A DNA stretch of 64,000 nt from Paragyromitra xinjiangensis (lineage: Eukaryota; Ascomycota; Pezizomycetes; Pezizales; Discinaceae), in assembly GCA_038503065.1 (NCBI GenBank), contig JBCAMK010000018.1:744001-808000 (forward strand), read 5' to 3'. Below are positions 23,079 through 37,546 of this stretch, in pieces. Both the position numbers and the translations under genes were made by a program. The stretch's first letter is position 1; each line of letters begins with the position of its first letter. The notes beneath the pieces are model-generated. The model did no database searches and was not told the origin of the DNA. It saw only the letters and a list, made by a program, of their open reading frames with translations.

Positions 23079-26000
23079 CAATCCCGCTTCCCTCTTCACT
23101 CCGGCACGGAGTTGGCCTGGACGATTCGTCTTCTTTGTGCTTAGGCGGCGCGAAGAATCAGCGCCGAATGCAAGAAGACTTGGTTGAGAAAGCGTAGCGA
23201 CCGACGTTGTGACAGGTACGGGGAGCTGGCCGTGGAAGTCCAGCTGGCCGAGGAGTGTTTTCTTCTAGGGGTATGTATGTATGTATGTGTGTGTGTGAAT
23301 GGAGAGCCGAGTTTAAAAAAGCACAGAACTCGCGTATGTAGGCTTGTGCACGATGCAAGGGAGATGTTGCCCGCACTCGATCAGTAGGGTCGTTTCCTTG
23401 CTTCTGGACCGTCGCCTTTATCTAAACAGCGTTCCAATGTGTATGATATGGGGCGCACGATATGATATACTGTCGAACAGTCAACAACGTGGCGTCATAC
23501 GGTCGTGTGTCCTTGGCCGTACCGTCAAGTGAGCCGTTCTTTGCCTAATTTTTACACGCAGTTCTATCCGTCTCTGTATATGTATCCCGGCCGCTGTCAA
23601 CAGCAATGATAAAACAAGCACAGACCCCGAAAACAGCCTTCTGGGAATGTTTTATGGCTTGCTGTAGATTGGGCGTGGGCAACGGGGGCAGATGGATGGG
23701 TACAGTCTTCGTCTGTATATATGGATGGATGTATTTATCAAGGTCAAGGAATGCTTGGGTTGAAAGTTTGGATGCTAGAGGGCAAAGAGCTGGAGGTCTG
23801 CTATCTTCCGACTTCACACAGTGGAAGGAAATAAGGATCAAGCGATGCCAGGATGCTGGAAGAAGTATTCGACTCACTAAAGGTAGGTACTCTCACGGAG
23901 GTGAGAGGGGGAGAGAAACGGGGGCAGGAGTAAGGGGACAGCTGGGTAGATATGGAGTTCCAGTTGAGTGACAGATTCCACCGGGAAGGTTTTGCATATC
24001 CCTACCCCGAGGATGCCCTTTCTCCTTCTCCTCTCCTTGCAATTGCTTTTAGAGAAATGGTGCCGTGCTTGGGCATCACTCAAACGGCGAACTTTTAATG
24101 GCTTTGTGCACAGCTGGAGTAACGTCTCCGTGACGTTCCCGACCAGAGGAGGAAAGGTTCCTGGGGATCTGTTTGGTAGGACTGTAAAGCAGTTTTCCCA
24201 CCCCAAGATGCAGGATTCTAGATTGAGGGGTCGCGCGTCTATGCAAAGAACTTCTCTAACAAAAGCCTTGTTCCTCTAAGCGCTCTCAGTACGCACTGGA
24301 TAGGTCCCCTCTCCGACATGAAGTTGCTGACCGTGATGGCTATGGACTCGAAAAAGTAAGTAATCATACCTTTTGCATCTACTCACGGGGCTGCCAGATT
24401 GCTGCTGTTCCTGCTCCTGTTCCTGTTCGTACTAGTCGCGAGATCGGTGACAGCTGTACTTACCCGAGCACCATTTCTTTCGAGAGCTTATCCTGACTTC
24501 TTTTTTAGATCTGGGCTTGAAATCACGGCTGTCGAGATACCTGTTAGATTGGGGGGCTTGATGCGGAGAACCGCTACGTCGGGATTAGGCAATCGACGTA
24601 GAGGCTGTGCGTGCTGCGAAACATGATTTGCCTGTGCTTCATGCCGTGACGGGTGTGGGGGGATCATGAGGCGGTGCGAAAGATGACCATCGCCGCACAA
24701 CAGGAAGAATTGCCGGGTGGGAGCAGAGTATGTCGAGCACAGAAATAACGTGGCTCACTAAGATGGAAACAGGTGCAGGCCTATCCCGGTCTGGGCACCA
24801 ATAAATCACCGCGGTAGGTACACGAAAAAGAGGCTGAATGCATCAGGCTGAGGTAAGTTAAGCTCTTGTGTGGAATGCTGTCGAATAATCTTATTCGTTT
24901 CCCATGGTCGTGGGATTGGAAGCTGAAATCGAACAGATCTAGTATGATGTTTGTAGCACGAGCTACCGGTAAATCGATTCCGCGGATATTACAGGGGAGG
25001 CTTAACGGTCGACAAATATTTCCTCTATCAATAGGTACGGTGCGTGCGTATTTAATATTACCTGCCGGCGATGGCCCATCGAGAAGTTCATACTTCTCAT
25101 AGATACCCAACCCATTCGCCTACTTTCAGCAGAGACGTGTAATTCGACCAGCCATATGTTTACCCCTCAACATCATCATTCCGCCCCGCCCCAGTGCTGC
25201 TGCGAGTTGGCAGCAAAAATAAAAGCATTCTTATGCCGATGAGCATCTAGGAACCTCAACCAAGATCTTACTTCCTTTCGCCTAATACCGTCGCAAACCT
25301 AACCGTCCAGGCATTTCCAGGAGCCTAAAAAAAGGTTGAGATGTGGAGCCCCGCCGCATGGACAACATACGGCAAAATGACCAGAGCCCCTTAAACAACA
25401 TATCGCAACATTCACCTCAGGCGGTTTCGCCGAGTCGCTGCGTATCACCATCGGTCGGTGTACGCGATGTATTCGTCGGACGTGTTTGTACAACAGTTAT
25501 AGGTTCGAGATTAGCAACAACAACTTGAGCTTGCCCCTCGGCATATTTATGTGGGGCTGAGTTGTAATTTTCCGAACCGAACTGACATGTCTTGGAGACA
25601 AGGCGCATGGCACAGCTTGACGAACTATCCCCCACGGTTTCGCTTCAATAGATGGATACTATTTTGTACTTTAACAGATACTGCATTTCCCGCAGATTGA
25701 TTTCGATGCTGGGCCTCGACCAAACGCCATCTATTTCTGCAAACAGTCTTTTTAGACATGAAACTCGCACTGCTAGTTGTGCTCTTGTAGCTTCTTTTTG
25801 CCCGATGGATATTATTACTTTTTACACTGAGTTAATGCCCGCTGTGGTCGAGAGAACACGGGTAGGCACATGTACCTCGAGAGCGAGAGGGTCGTCTGGC
25901 GCGCCTACAAAACTTGATGTCTCGTGATGCCGCAGTTTGAAATCCAACTGGCTTGCTACCAAAAACCAACAGTCAGTCTTTCACAACTCTCAACCGCGAT

Positions 26001-27232
26001 TAGTTGTTTTAGAGTACATCTCTTCCTCTCCTTGCCAAAGCCGCCAGAAAACCTGTTATATCGTTAGCGCAGACCACGGAAACAAGATAGCCATTGCCTC
26101 TCGGATAATATTGTATGTCGGTACATCTTAGGATCGTGTAGTACATGTGATGAGTTTGTGTTTGCCGGCATGAATGAATACATTGTCTCAGGTATGGTGT
26201 TTTGGCCTTTGGGGATGCTTGATTTGAGCACAGTTAAAGATGAACTGGATCACTCGTCTGCCTTTGCAAAGTACAGTGAGGACAACCAGTTGAAATCATG
26301 GCATGTCACTCGTGGTTTCGTTCCGCTGCTTCTATAACCAATTTCACCCAACGTCATCATAACATGGAGATCTTACCTCAAATAGCCCACCATAGCGTAC
26401 CTCGGCAGAGCAGATATTCTTTTACTGAGCGCTAGGTCCAACAGCTGATTTTCCTAGGGCACAGGCACATGCAGTCCAAGCTCACCTACTATCCAAACTG
26501 TGGACAAAACACCGCTCCCTCAAGATCGACGTTCTGCGACATTCGATTGTGAACCAAGTATTTGCAATAAGTAAGTTCTTTCGCTGACGGGAGCTCCCTA
26601 CGTCACAAATTGGTAGCACAACCTGGGGAGCTCATTGGTGGGGATCGGTTCCTCCGAAGGCTGATGGAATCTGGGATAAAGTGGGGCCGGAAGTTTTTGC
26701 AGGGATTAAGACATAGGGGCTATCTGCTGTTCTTTTTATTGGTCCATGTTAGGAAGTAATATCTTAGACATAGATTATAAGGGGAATCGAGTGAGTATTC
26801 GTGACTGCGACAGCGCAGAGCGCCAGACTAGATCTAGAATTTCTGTCTTATTTAAAAAGGTGTTAATTTCCGGTAAACTTCAAATGGAGTCCCCTGTCAA
26901 AATTAATTATTATATCACGCCACAATTACGAGCACCTGGACTCTGGGTCAAACGGCGGGAACTATCTTGAGCCAACAGGAACAGGGTCCCGGGATGCGAT
27001 GGCTTTTGGTAGACAAACAGGAGATTTCTGGAGATCCTTGTGCTGTTTTCCCTAGGGTGCAGAAATTCTTTGGGGTTTGCTCCGTTTTGGTATCTTCGGC
27101 TAGGTAGAATAGCTGTTCTAAAAAGTATAAGCTCTATTGGTTTGAACTGAAAAACTTCTTTCAAAAAATACAACATAAGATTTTCTTCGCCCTTATCTTG
27201 CAGGGTGAAGGAGAGAATCAGCACCGCTCCCT
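23079..27232. other. 4.1-kb spacer upstream of the transcription factor
   Basis: The spacer lies between the start of the Zn2Cys6 gene and the 3' end of TRM82, both on the minus strand. Such long 5' regions are common for fungal regulators and may hold a long leader and control sites. An open frame without ATG continues upstream of 23078 to a TAG near 23265, beside a TATG/TG microsatellite. No other gene is supported; open frames here are below 125 codons without motifs. Confidence 0.5.
23272..23298. repeat. Microsatellite (tatg)n(tg)n
   Basis: A run of tatg units passes directly into tg units. It lies about 200 bp upstream of the transcription factor start codon. Confidence 0.85.
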
Positions 27233-28844
27233 CTACTCGTCTCTCTCTGCTCTACCTGTCCCCTTCCTCAACAACCCCGTAGCATACAACAATCCTTCAT
27301 TCAGTACTTTTTCATCGCCGATGAATTCCACTTCTGCTGCTTTTTCTGCAATCTTCTTTACAGCTCCATCCCTATCTGTGATATTTTCCCACTGGCCCAT
27401 AGCATGTGCAAATTTCTCGATCGTGGGAGAACCCTCGGAAGGGACTACTGACACATAGAAGGCATTACTGGCACTATCAACAGTGACATCGAGAGGGTGT
27501 CCTGATAGTGGGAGAGTCGCAGCGTGGGTGAATTCTGAGTCGAGTGTAAAGATAAAGGCTGCCGGAACGCTCTCGAATGTCACGATTATTGCTTTGAGCT
27601 CTGGCACCTCCCATATACCTAACACGGTAGTTTTGAATTCTTTCTCAGCTCCTCCCCTCTCGGCGTCACCATGATCGTGTTTTCCACCTCCAACCTTCCC
27701 GCCCACGATGCTGGTTACCAGCTCCGCAACATTCACCTTCTGCAGCACCTTCCCGCTTCTCCAATCCCATATTAGCACGAATTCGTCTCCACCGCCAGAT
27801 ACAAGTTGCGTTCTGTCCCAGCTCGGAGCTAGGAGCTTCGACACGAAAGCTTCATGGCCAAGGCAGAACCCCTCAATGACAAAGCTCTGCGGGTAACGCG
27901 AAACGCGGATATGTTCGTCCCTATCCGCGGTAAGCACGTACGTCCTGTCTTTCCCACTTTCATTTGGAAGAGTGACAGCTAGGACATCAACAAGCATGGA
28001 AACGTGACCAAGCAAGAGCTGTGCAGTGAATGGTAGGTCGTGGGAGATTTCAGTGCGTTTTCGCTTGGCCTCGGCGAGACGTTCACGCTCTTCTTTAGCT
28101 AGCTGGGCGGCGGTAATCTCTTCTGTAGGTTGCGGTTTGATTTGGGCATCGGCTGCTTCTAAGGGCTGAGGAAGAAGAGGAAGGGTGTAGACATCACCAA
28201 ATTTATCGGCGAGGAGGATCGTCGAATCCGAGTCTGTCATGGAGATTGCGCAGGGGCGTTTCGGCATTGCGCTATATATATATATATTAGAGATTAGCTT
28301 TAAATCCATCACTTAACAATTTTCTCAACGAGTGTTTCAAAATTCAAGAGATTTAAGTATACCGTTCGCTCAAAACCTTTAGTTTCCCGTCCTCCGTAAT
28401 TTCAAGCACTCTTATCGTCTTGTCCTCGTTCGTAACTACCACCAAATACATCCCCTCTTTCACGCTCAACAGCTTCGTGACACTGTTCCTCCCGTTCTCT
28501 CCCTCCCCTCTTGGTGCACCTACACCCAGCATTGAACTTCTGATGGGTTCTGCTTTTTCCTCGCCAACCTTGCGCTTCTTACACGGCGATCCCTCTCTGG
28601 GATTATTACTTTCCTCAGCCACTGGTGCACTTGTTCCCTCTTCCCCCTCCTCCTTAAAGGAAGTAACTTCTTTAGTCTTATTTTGGCTCTTCTTGCTCGG
28701 CGCTCGAATGGGCAGCTGTGGTGCTGTCCACTCGGCAATGAGATCGCCAGTGCTACCGTGGAAACATTGGACAGAGCCGCCGACACCAGCGAAGAGACGG
28801 TTGGCGGAGGGGCAAAAGTGGAGGCGCTGAATCGGGTGCCGCAT
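27233..28844 (-). CDS. TRM82: tRNA (guanine-N7) methyltransferase non-catalytic subunit
   Basis: Exons (minus) 28844-28363 and 28271-27233 encode 506 residues. WD40-like repeats are visible through LFAGVGGSVQCFHGSTGDLI, KRPCAISMTDSDSTILLADKFGD, LLGHVSMLVDV, TADRDEHIRVSRYPQ and SGGGDEFVLIWDW. These match Trm82, the scaffold that stabilises Trm8 so that the complex can make m7G46 in tRNA. A charged, Lys/Glu-rich insertion (about 55-110) splits the first blades, as in other fungi. The intron acceptor lies after a TA dinucleotide run and restores SERAMPKRPCA. The start is uncertain: ATG 28844 (MRHPIQRLHF) matches the usual position just before the first blade, but the frame stays open to a splice-like TCTAG near 28940, so one small upstream exon is possible. 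Confidence 0.93.
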
Positions 28845-29688
28845 CTTGGGTTGGGTTGTTGCGGGGTTGGAGATGGCTCTGAGCCTGGTAGACTCTGGGA
28901 GTTTAAAGTTTTCTTGAGCCTCATTGTTTGCCAAGGAACCTAGAGAAGGTTAATGATCGACGGTGCAGGAAAAAGTGAAACGATCCGCTTCCTGTCAGGA
29001 TACGCATACGCGTGTGGGTGTATGTCCTTGTACCTGTGCCATAACTACTGCGCGTTCAGAATATAGATCACAGTGACATACTATCTGTACATCCTTAGTC
29101 CTATTCGTATTAAACCGTTCTGTGCCCCCCACAACAATCAAATCTTTTCTCCGCTCTCCGTAAGGAAATTCTATGGAGAATAGAAAGAACAGAGGAAAGT
29201 AGGTGGACAAGTGGGTTATAAAAGTACAGGAAGTGATTAGAATACTAATGACCTTTAAAAGCATGAAAAAGATAAACCCTCCCTAAAACTAGATCTGGAA
29301 AGAAAAAAAAAACCGTAGTAAAACGTAAGGGTACATTTAATATCTGACATCGCCCACTCGAGAAGAGGGCTAGGGAAAGAGAGGGGGAAAAAAAAGAAGA
29401 AAAAAAAAGGAAAGAACTCCAATCCTCCTGCATTGACACCCCGAGAAAAAAAGAAAAAGAGGGAAAGAGAAAGAAGGGGAGTAACCCTCTTTAAATATGT
29501 AAGTACAAAGGCCATAAAACTTGGATAATAGAAGCCTAACACCCCCTGCACCCAAATGAGGTGGGTAGTAGGAACAAGGACCAAGGGGAAAAAGAACCCA
29601 ACCCCACCGAGCTAACACATATATGAACTCCACACCAATAGAGCCTCGTACTCGTCACAATCTATACGTAATCCATAGCTTGAATCTT
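28845..29688. other. Spacer TRM82 promoter / SUN gene 3' end
   Basis: The proximal part is the TRM82 upstream region with an open frame lacking ATG. The distal part (29290-29500) is a purine-rich, poly-A run on the plus strand (T-rich on the transcribed strand of the SUN gene), probably its 3' untranslated region. No other gene is supported. Confidence 0.5.
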
Positions 29689-32446
29689 TCAAAGTTCTTC
29701 TCCTCCTCCGATCCCTGACTCCTGGTAAACCTTTGGCGGATTCACTGGCGTTCCATGCACCTTAACCTGATACACACATGTAAAAGTTGGATGCCCCCAG
29801 TTGCTCACGACTCTAAAAATCACCGTCGTCGCTGTAATATTCAGATTCGCAAAATCCACACCTAGCTGATGCGTCTGAACCCTCGGCTTTCCGCGCGTGA
29901 TATCGTACTTGAATGCCGCCAACTTGACAAAATTATTGAAGACATCCCCAGAAGGCCCTTCCGGACTCTCCATAGATTCACGATCCCATAGCCTTCCTGG
30001 TCCCCACATAATTTCCCCTGATGCTGTTGAGGCAGCATTTTCTATCCTATTTCTTTCGTGTTCATCATCGAAACGCGCCCAGAACTCCATGTTGCGCGGC
30101 GCGGAGGAAATATCGATTGCGAGCTGTGGGAGGATATGTTCGACCGAGATGTGTGTGACAAATATCGGTTTTGCGAGGCGAATACCGATTGTGCCGGAGT
30201 CACCAGCGAAGGGCCAACATTGGCCGACGTCCTTGGTGGGAGTGATAGCAACTGCAGGTTGGGGGTAAAGGCCCATAGAGCGGCCAAAGAACCAATAGAA
30301 CCATTTGTCTTTCGTGGAAGTATAATCATATGAAGGAGAAGTAATGAATGGGGCGATCATTCCACCGATGAGCTGGGATGCGTAATCGGGATGGTGATCT
30401 AATGGGTCGGTATATGGGATAGTAGACCCAATCTCTTTGCTTTGCGGGTTTTCTTTGATGTATTTTTTTGCGGTATTGGTTGCTTCCGTGCGGATTTCGG
30501 GAAACAGGGTTTTCGTCTTGTAGGCTTCGAATTCCTTGATTTTTTGGTCGATGAGAAGCTTGACGGTTCCATGGCTGAGGATGACGCCACCCTTCCTGTC
30601 GAGGCTGAGACCTGTGTGTTGGTCTATGAGATTCTCCAGTTCCAGCTTGTTCTGTTTCAAGAATGCATCCCAGCCGGGGATAGTCGTTGTGGTTGTAACA
30701 CCTCCTGCGCTTATATCACTAACAATAGTTGATGCCTTTTTTCTTATGACTTCCTCAAGGATAGTCTCAAAAGTGTCCAGCAACTTGTAGCTTCCATCAT
30801 CTAGCTGTGTCGCGACAATTTTACCCGGAAGATTTCCCATAAAGTCATTCATTTGTTTTCGAATAGTCGCTAGTTCCTCTGAAACCGTAGCCTGATTTGT
30901 CTTCATCATCTCCTGAAACCCTTTCACCTTTTCGAGTTCTTTGTTGTAAGCATCAAGCTGGATGTTTGTGACTCTACCCTGCGCCCTGACGTTCTCGATC
31001 GACTTTTGAAGCGTATCAACCTCTCCTTTGATCATATCAGTATATCCGTTCTCGAACTTGCTGTAGTAGATACCCCAGTTGCCAATCTCCTTTTCCACAG
31101 AAAGCATGCGTGTGCGGATCTCGTCGAAATCCCTTGGAGGAGCTGTTGGAGGTATATAAGTGAATGGAGTTTTCTTGAGATTCCGAAGGTTCACGCCAAA
31201 GAGGTTGTCGATACCATCTATCCAGATATTGGAACAAAAAATGGCAAAAAGGAGGAAGATGGTGAGATTCCGTATGCGACGGCCAAGCCAAGCGTTCCAG
31301 TGCCAAAACGCCCAATCGACATCCCATCCAGGGGGTGCATCTACTAGAGCCAACACTTCCTCGATTAACACTTCGTCCATCTTTGCGTTGTCCAACTCTA
31401 CCTCATCAATCTTTGCCTCGTCTGCCGTCTTCTCCTCTACCTTTGCAGGTTCTGCTTTTTCAGGTTCCGCCCGGTTAGGAATCGGGGCATCCGCTTTGGG
31501 TTCAGGTGCGTCACCACCGGCGGCCTTCACGGGTGGCAGGCGGGCCCCCAAAGGGGGGGGGCCTAGCCCGGGTGGAAGCTGAACGGGGTCAGTTTCACCT
31601 CCTCTGAGCGAAGTTCCGAGCCACGCATCATCAATCGGATCGTCTTCGTCTGTCGATGAAAGATCGTCTAACTCGGAAAGATCGTCCGCATCATCTGGGA
31701 GATCTGCCAAGTTTTGTGTGAATTTTCGACCGAGCACAATCCCGACATCATCCTCAGAAGCGTACGAGCGGCTCATGCCCAAATTAGTGTCGAAGCCAAC
31801 GGAATACGAGTGATCCGAGACTTCTGGATGATAGAGATTCGTTAGAGAGCTGCTCTAGACAATATATATCGGTAGAGACTGGCGAAAATGAAACAAATAA
31901 GGGAAGGAAGGAATATGATTAAAAGAGACAATTTTAGTTAGATAAGAGACCCTGGAACCTGAACTTACCTGACTGTATCCTCGGGCTTATTCTGCGCGGA
32001 GGCGGGGGGGGCATGGAGCTGGATACGCCGGTTATTGGTTCTACACTAGCGACACTGCGACTTCTCAGCGACCCAGTCTTCTGCTGTGCCAAAATTCCTT
32101 CTGTGAGATCTAACTCCTTCTGAAGCTTCTTGCCAGGAGCAGCCTTGCCAGGGTCTGACCTTCTATGATCCTCCGGTTCTGTTGCGTCTTGTTCTCTTGA
32201 TATTCTCTCCCTCTCTAACTGCTCTGCTCTCATTCTCGCGTTCGATGCGTCCTGCTGCTGTTTCAGAGCAACTGACAAGGGAACTTTCGTTTCAGCCAAT
32301 TGTGGTGGTTTGGGCATGTTGCTGAATTGGGAGCCATAGGAATAGTTGTTTTTGATAGCGACATAAGGAAGCTCTCTGTCACCGGCAGACCTCCGACCTC
32401 CTCCAGATCGCCTCCGATTAACGGAAGGCGGCGTTGCGGTAAACAT
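29689..32446 (-). CDS. SUN-domain nuclear envelope protein (Sad1/UNC-84 family)
   Basis: Exons (minus) 32446-31969 and 31823-29689, joined by a 145-nt intron, encode 870 residues. The N-terminal half is nucleoplasmic-like: Arg/Ser-rich start, a proline stretch, and an acidic region after the conserved string EVSDHSYSVGFDTNLG. One transmembrane helix is at about 345-361 (NLTIFLLFAIFCSNIWI), then a coiled-coil-prone segment and a C-terminal SUN domain from about 637 to the end, containing FGRSMGLYPQPAVAITP, CWPFAGDSGTIGIRLAKPI and FRVVSNWGHP. SUN proteins sit in the inner nuclear membrane and pair with KASH proteins to link nucleus and cytoskeleton or spindle pole. The acceptor CCAG at 31824-31825 is the one that keeps the frame. 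It is divergent from the epimerase gene. Confidence 0.93.
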
Positions 32447-33934
32447 GCTTGCCGTGATGAGTTAGTATAGCTGCAAGCGCCAGTGCAGGAAGCGGGTGTT
32501 CGGCGGGCTGTCGGAGAGGGGAAGAGGAATAGAGAGGGCTATGACCAACCGGAAAAAGGGTGAATTTCTGGGGAAACCAGAAAAAGATGGGTAATGTGAT
32601 TCAAGATAAAGGGCGCGGAGGGTTGCAATCCAACGCGTCCCAGGTTAAGTGGATGGTATGAGCAGCAGTAGCAGCGGTAGGTGAAAGTGATTCTTTGTTA
32701 GGCGTAGCGAAGACAATAAGAAACAGCAAACTATGGAAACATTGTCTTGGAGAGGTGGATGTGAGGTGGGAGCGAGATGGAAGGCGTGTGTGTGATGGCT
32801 GCTTCACTGAGTTTTAAGGCAGAGATGGGTTATTGATGAGTGACCAATTGGTAGATGAGCGGATCGATTGGGTGGTGGGAGATGGATCGCTGGTAGGGTG
32901 GTTGATTGGGGTAGATGGATGGGTGGATGGGTGGGGTGTAGGAGTGGGTGTGTTTGGGGAGGTGGATGCAGCGATGGGGGGGGGGAGTAGGTGTGTTGGT
33001 GGAGGTGGAGGTGGAGGTGGTGCTGGTGGTGCTTCTGTTGCTTCTGCTGCTGTCGTTGTTTCCTTCAATCGAATTCTTTGACGCTCGAAGAAGAAACACG
33101 AAGAGACAAATCACGAGGAGACGTGGACCTGCGTTGTCTGCCAAGACCAACTTCCTCGCTGTCGCTTGCAGCCTTCTAGTCAGATCGGGACAAGCGCAGC
33201 AGCGGGCGTCTGTCTTAGCTGGCCTTACGACAGGAAGCGATCACCACAAGCAGGGAAGGGCTGCGTGCATGCTGGTCTTTTCAGAGTCTCCAGCAGACAT
33301 GTATGTACGCCGAACAAAGGTTCTTCTTCTCTCCCAAGGACGAAAACAAATAAAAGAAGCTCCGGGAAAACAATGCCCTCCACCATTTTCTCAACCAGAC
33401 AAAGGGTTGTCGGTTTCCTCGGCGCCCTCAGCATATCGATAGTAAGTACCTTAACTTTTTGTATCACTCGCTGCTCGTTCTTCTCCCCCGGCTTCCCTCC
33501 GAGGACTAGCAGCATCTCCGATTGTTTTCTCCCGTTGCAGCTATATTTTGCAGAGTTATTTTTATTCTCACTATCGCCCCTCTGTGACCTGCATGTCCTA
33601 CTCGTTAACCCCTCCCCCACTATGATGCTCTTCTGCTCCTGCTCCTGTTGCTGGTGCTACCAACCGTCATCTTCTTGATCATCCCATCTAATTCTATCTT
33701 CCATCCCCCCCTCCCCATCCACCTCACTCATCTCTATTCATTACCCGTAAAACCCCTCCCTCCTCAACCCCCCCCACCCATATATAATATAGCCTTTGTG
33801 CTTCCGCCACACCATCTTCCTGTTCCATTGTTTCTGACCTCATCTAGATTGCCTTTGTTGTCGCTCGTCAAGTCTATTCTCCCTCTTTCTCGTCGTCGTC
33901 TTCCGAGCCGTCCCCATCGTCGCTCTCACCCAAG
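32447..33934. promoter_or_regulatory. Divergent spacer SUN gene / epimerase
   Basis: A 1.5-kb divergent region. Bases 32870-33050 are a G-rich run of ggtgg/gatgg words without long-frame conservation. Bases 33600-33930 are strongly pyrimidine-rich on the plus strand, ending just before the epimerase ATG, the usual look of a highly expressed fungal gene's leader. Confidence 0.5.
33600..33930 (+). promoter_or_regulatory. CT-rich leader of the epimerase gene
   Basis: Long runs of C and T with few purines precede the start codon at 33935; a TATATAATATA stretch lies at 33781-33791 and could be the core promoter element. Confidence 0.45.
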
Positions 33935-35436
<1,502 letters not shown>

Positions 35437-36158
35437 AGTCGGAGGAAATATAAAAACAGGCGAACTTTGGGGGAGATACCATTACTATTAGATGTTGAGT
35501 GTGTTTTTGTGGAGACTATAAATATATAGCAGAGTGTGGGTTATTGCGCTGTCGCTACAAATAAAATATGTGCATCACGTTTCTATGCCTAGTTATAGGT
35601 TCCGGGTGACTGGAATTGTTGTTCTAGGGTGGGGAAGTTCATAGAATATCACTTGATTAGTTTCGGCATCGGGATCTCAGGGGGTGGTATTAACCGTTAT
35701 TGATAGGGAATGCTCCTACCAACTTCCGTATTGCATAGGACAAGTACTACATGCACATTAGGTGGTGTTGTAGAGAGATTAGGGATTGTACTCATTTCAG
35801 GGGAACTGACAAACCAGTACAGGCAGGAGGTTGATTAGGACTACAGGTCCTGTAACTGTCAGTATCCAAGAGCGAGAATCATATGTATGTGTATGCTGTG
35901 TGGTTTGGATCGGATGGACAGTGTTGCAGCTTAGGTATTTGGGGACTCGAAAAGACTCGTCCGAATAATTATTCGGCCGAGTATGATTTTCCCATGTAGC
36001 ACACGGCTGACAAATATTTCCACGATTCCGTCATTGACTACCGTTTATTCACATCTGCCCCGCTCCCGTTCGGCGTTAGGCATTCGGTCTACGATGAGCT
36101 TAGAAATATGAATACGGATATATACGTGGTGTTGTGATTGATGGCTTGACTCATTGAA
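35437..36158. other. Spacer epimerase / quinone oxidoreductase
   Basis: The 722-bp spacer has the epimerase 3' region and the promoter of the oxidoreductase. No gene or repeat is seen. Confidence 0.5.
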
Positions 36159-37546
36159 ATGTCTCCGCGTTTGGCAATCACACATATTCTGCGCTCTCGC
36201 CCACTGTATATATTAACTGCCTACGCTGTTCGGCCAATTCTCATTCCAAATTCTCTACCTTCAATTGCGCACCAAATACTCAGTACCAGATACAACTACA
36301 GAATCATGTCTTCAGCTATCCCCAAGACTCAGACTGCTGTCCAAATTGAGGAATACGGCGGACCTGAGATCGTTCGGGTTAAGAAAGATGTCCCAGTTCC
36401 AGAAGTCAAACCCACTGAACTTTTGGTCAAGAATGAGTATGCGGGGGTTAACTTTATCGATACTGTACGTTCCATAATCTCATGTCCTGTCCCTTATTCC
36501 CCGCCCTCGAAATCCATGTTCTAAGGCAATATGGTAAAACGACTTTGCAACGCTCAATGGCTGACCGAAAGTTTCCACTCTTAGTACTTCCGTAGTGGGC
36601 TCTACAAAGTTCCAGCATTTCCCTACACTCTCGGCCGCGAAGCTGAAGGACATGTAGTCGCTGTTGGATCCTCTGTAACCGGTTACAAGGTTGGCGACAA
36701 AGTAGCGTATACAGGCGCCAATTCACAGGCAGAATATACAGCCGTTGAGCCTTTGCATGTTACTCATGTCCCTGATGGAATCGAGCCGGGGTTGGCTGCT
36801 GCGAGCTTGATACAGGGACTTACGGCGATTACGATGTTGAGGGAGAGTTATGCCGTTCAGAAGGTATGCCATTATGTAGAGGAGGGAAAAGATCTGAGGG
36901 ATAGAAGGGGCTAATGGAGGGTTCCGTTTCAGGGAGATTATATTCTCGTCCATGCCGCGGCCGGTGGAGTAGGCCTCTGGCTTTGCCAACTCCTCCACGC
37001 TATCGGAGCACATACCATCGCAACTGCCTCTACTAGCGCTAAGCTGCAGCTGGCAAAGGAGAACGGTGCAGAATATCTCATAAACTACACCACTGAAGAC
37101 TGGGTGACCCGAGTCCTAGAAATCACCGAGAAAAAGGGTGTGGCAGCGGTGTTCGATGGTGTGGGTGCTAGCACGTTTGAAGGTGACCTTGAAGTACTGG
37201 CGAGGAAGGGGACATTGGTGAGCTTTGGTAATGCGAGCGGGGCGGTACCGCCGCTCGCGATCTCGAGGTTGGCACCGAAAAACCTGAAGGTGTTAAGGCC
37301 GCAGCTGTATGGGTATATAGGTAAGTGGTATTTTTGCCGTGGAGTATGAGTGAGGTACTGATTTCAGTGTGAAACGCAGCGACTAGAGAAGAATTTGAAG
37401 GCTATGCCGGTGAGGTGCTGGAGTGGATTGCTAGTGGCAAGGTCAAGGTCAAGATCCACGAGGTGTACCCATTGGCAGACGTCGTTCGCGCTCAACAGGA
37501 TATCGAGAGCAGGAAAACAACCGGGAAGTTGATCCTGAAGATCTAG
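36159..37546 (+). CDS. NADPH:quinone oxidoreductase, zeta-crystallin type
   Basis: Exons 36159-36464, 36585-36863, 36933-37320 and 37380-37546 encode 379 residues. It is a zinc-free medium-chain dehydrogenase/reductase: the N-terminal part has EYGGPEIVRVKK and EYAGVNFIDTYFRSGLYK, and the cofactor-binding loop reads VHAAAGGVGLWLCQLLHAIGA. VFDGVGASTFEGDLEVL and the ending RKTTGKLILKI are typical. Such enzymes reduce quinones with NADPH. Two in-frame starts are possible: ATG 36159 adds 49 residues rich in Arg, Leu, Ile and lacking acidic residues, a mitochondrial-type presequence, while ATG 36306 (MSSAIPKTQ) gives a standard cytosolic length of 330. Both products could be made. It is convergent with the multikinase gene. 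Confidence 0.93.

Noticed and set aside
29255..29633. Phe/Ser-rich minus-strand ORFs
   Set aside because: They arise from a poly-purine/poly-pyrimidine run in the SUN gene 3' region and have no protein-like composition.
32814..33150. Pro/Thr-rich minus-strand ORFs
   Set aside because: They arise from a G-rich low-complexity tract between divergent genes; no splice site or motif supports them.
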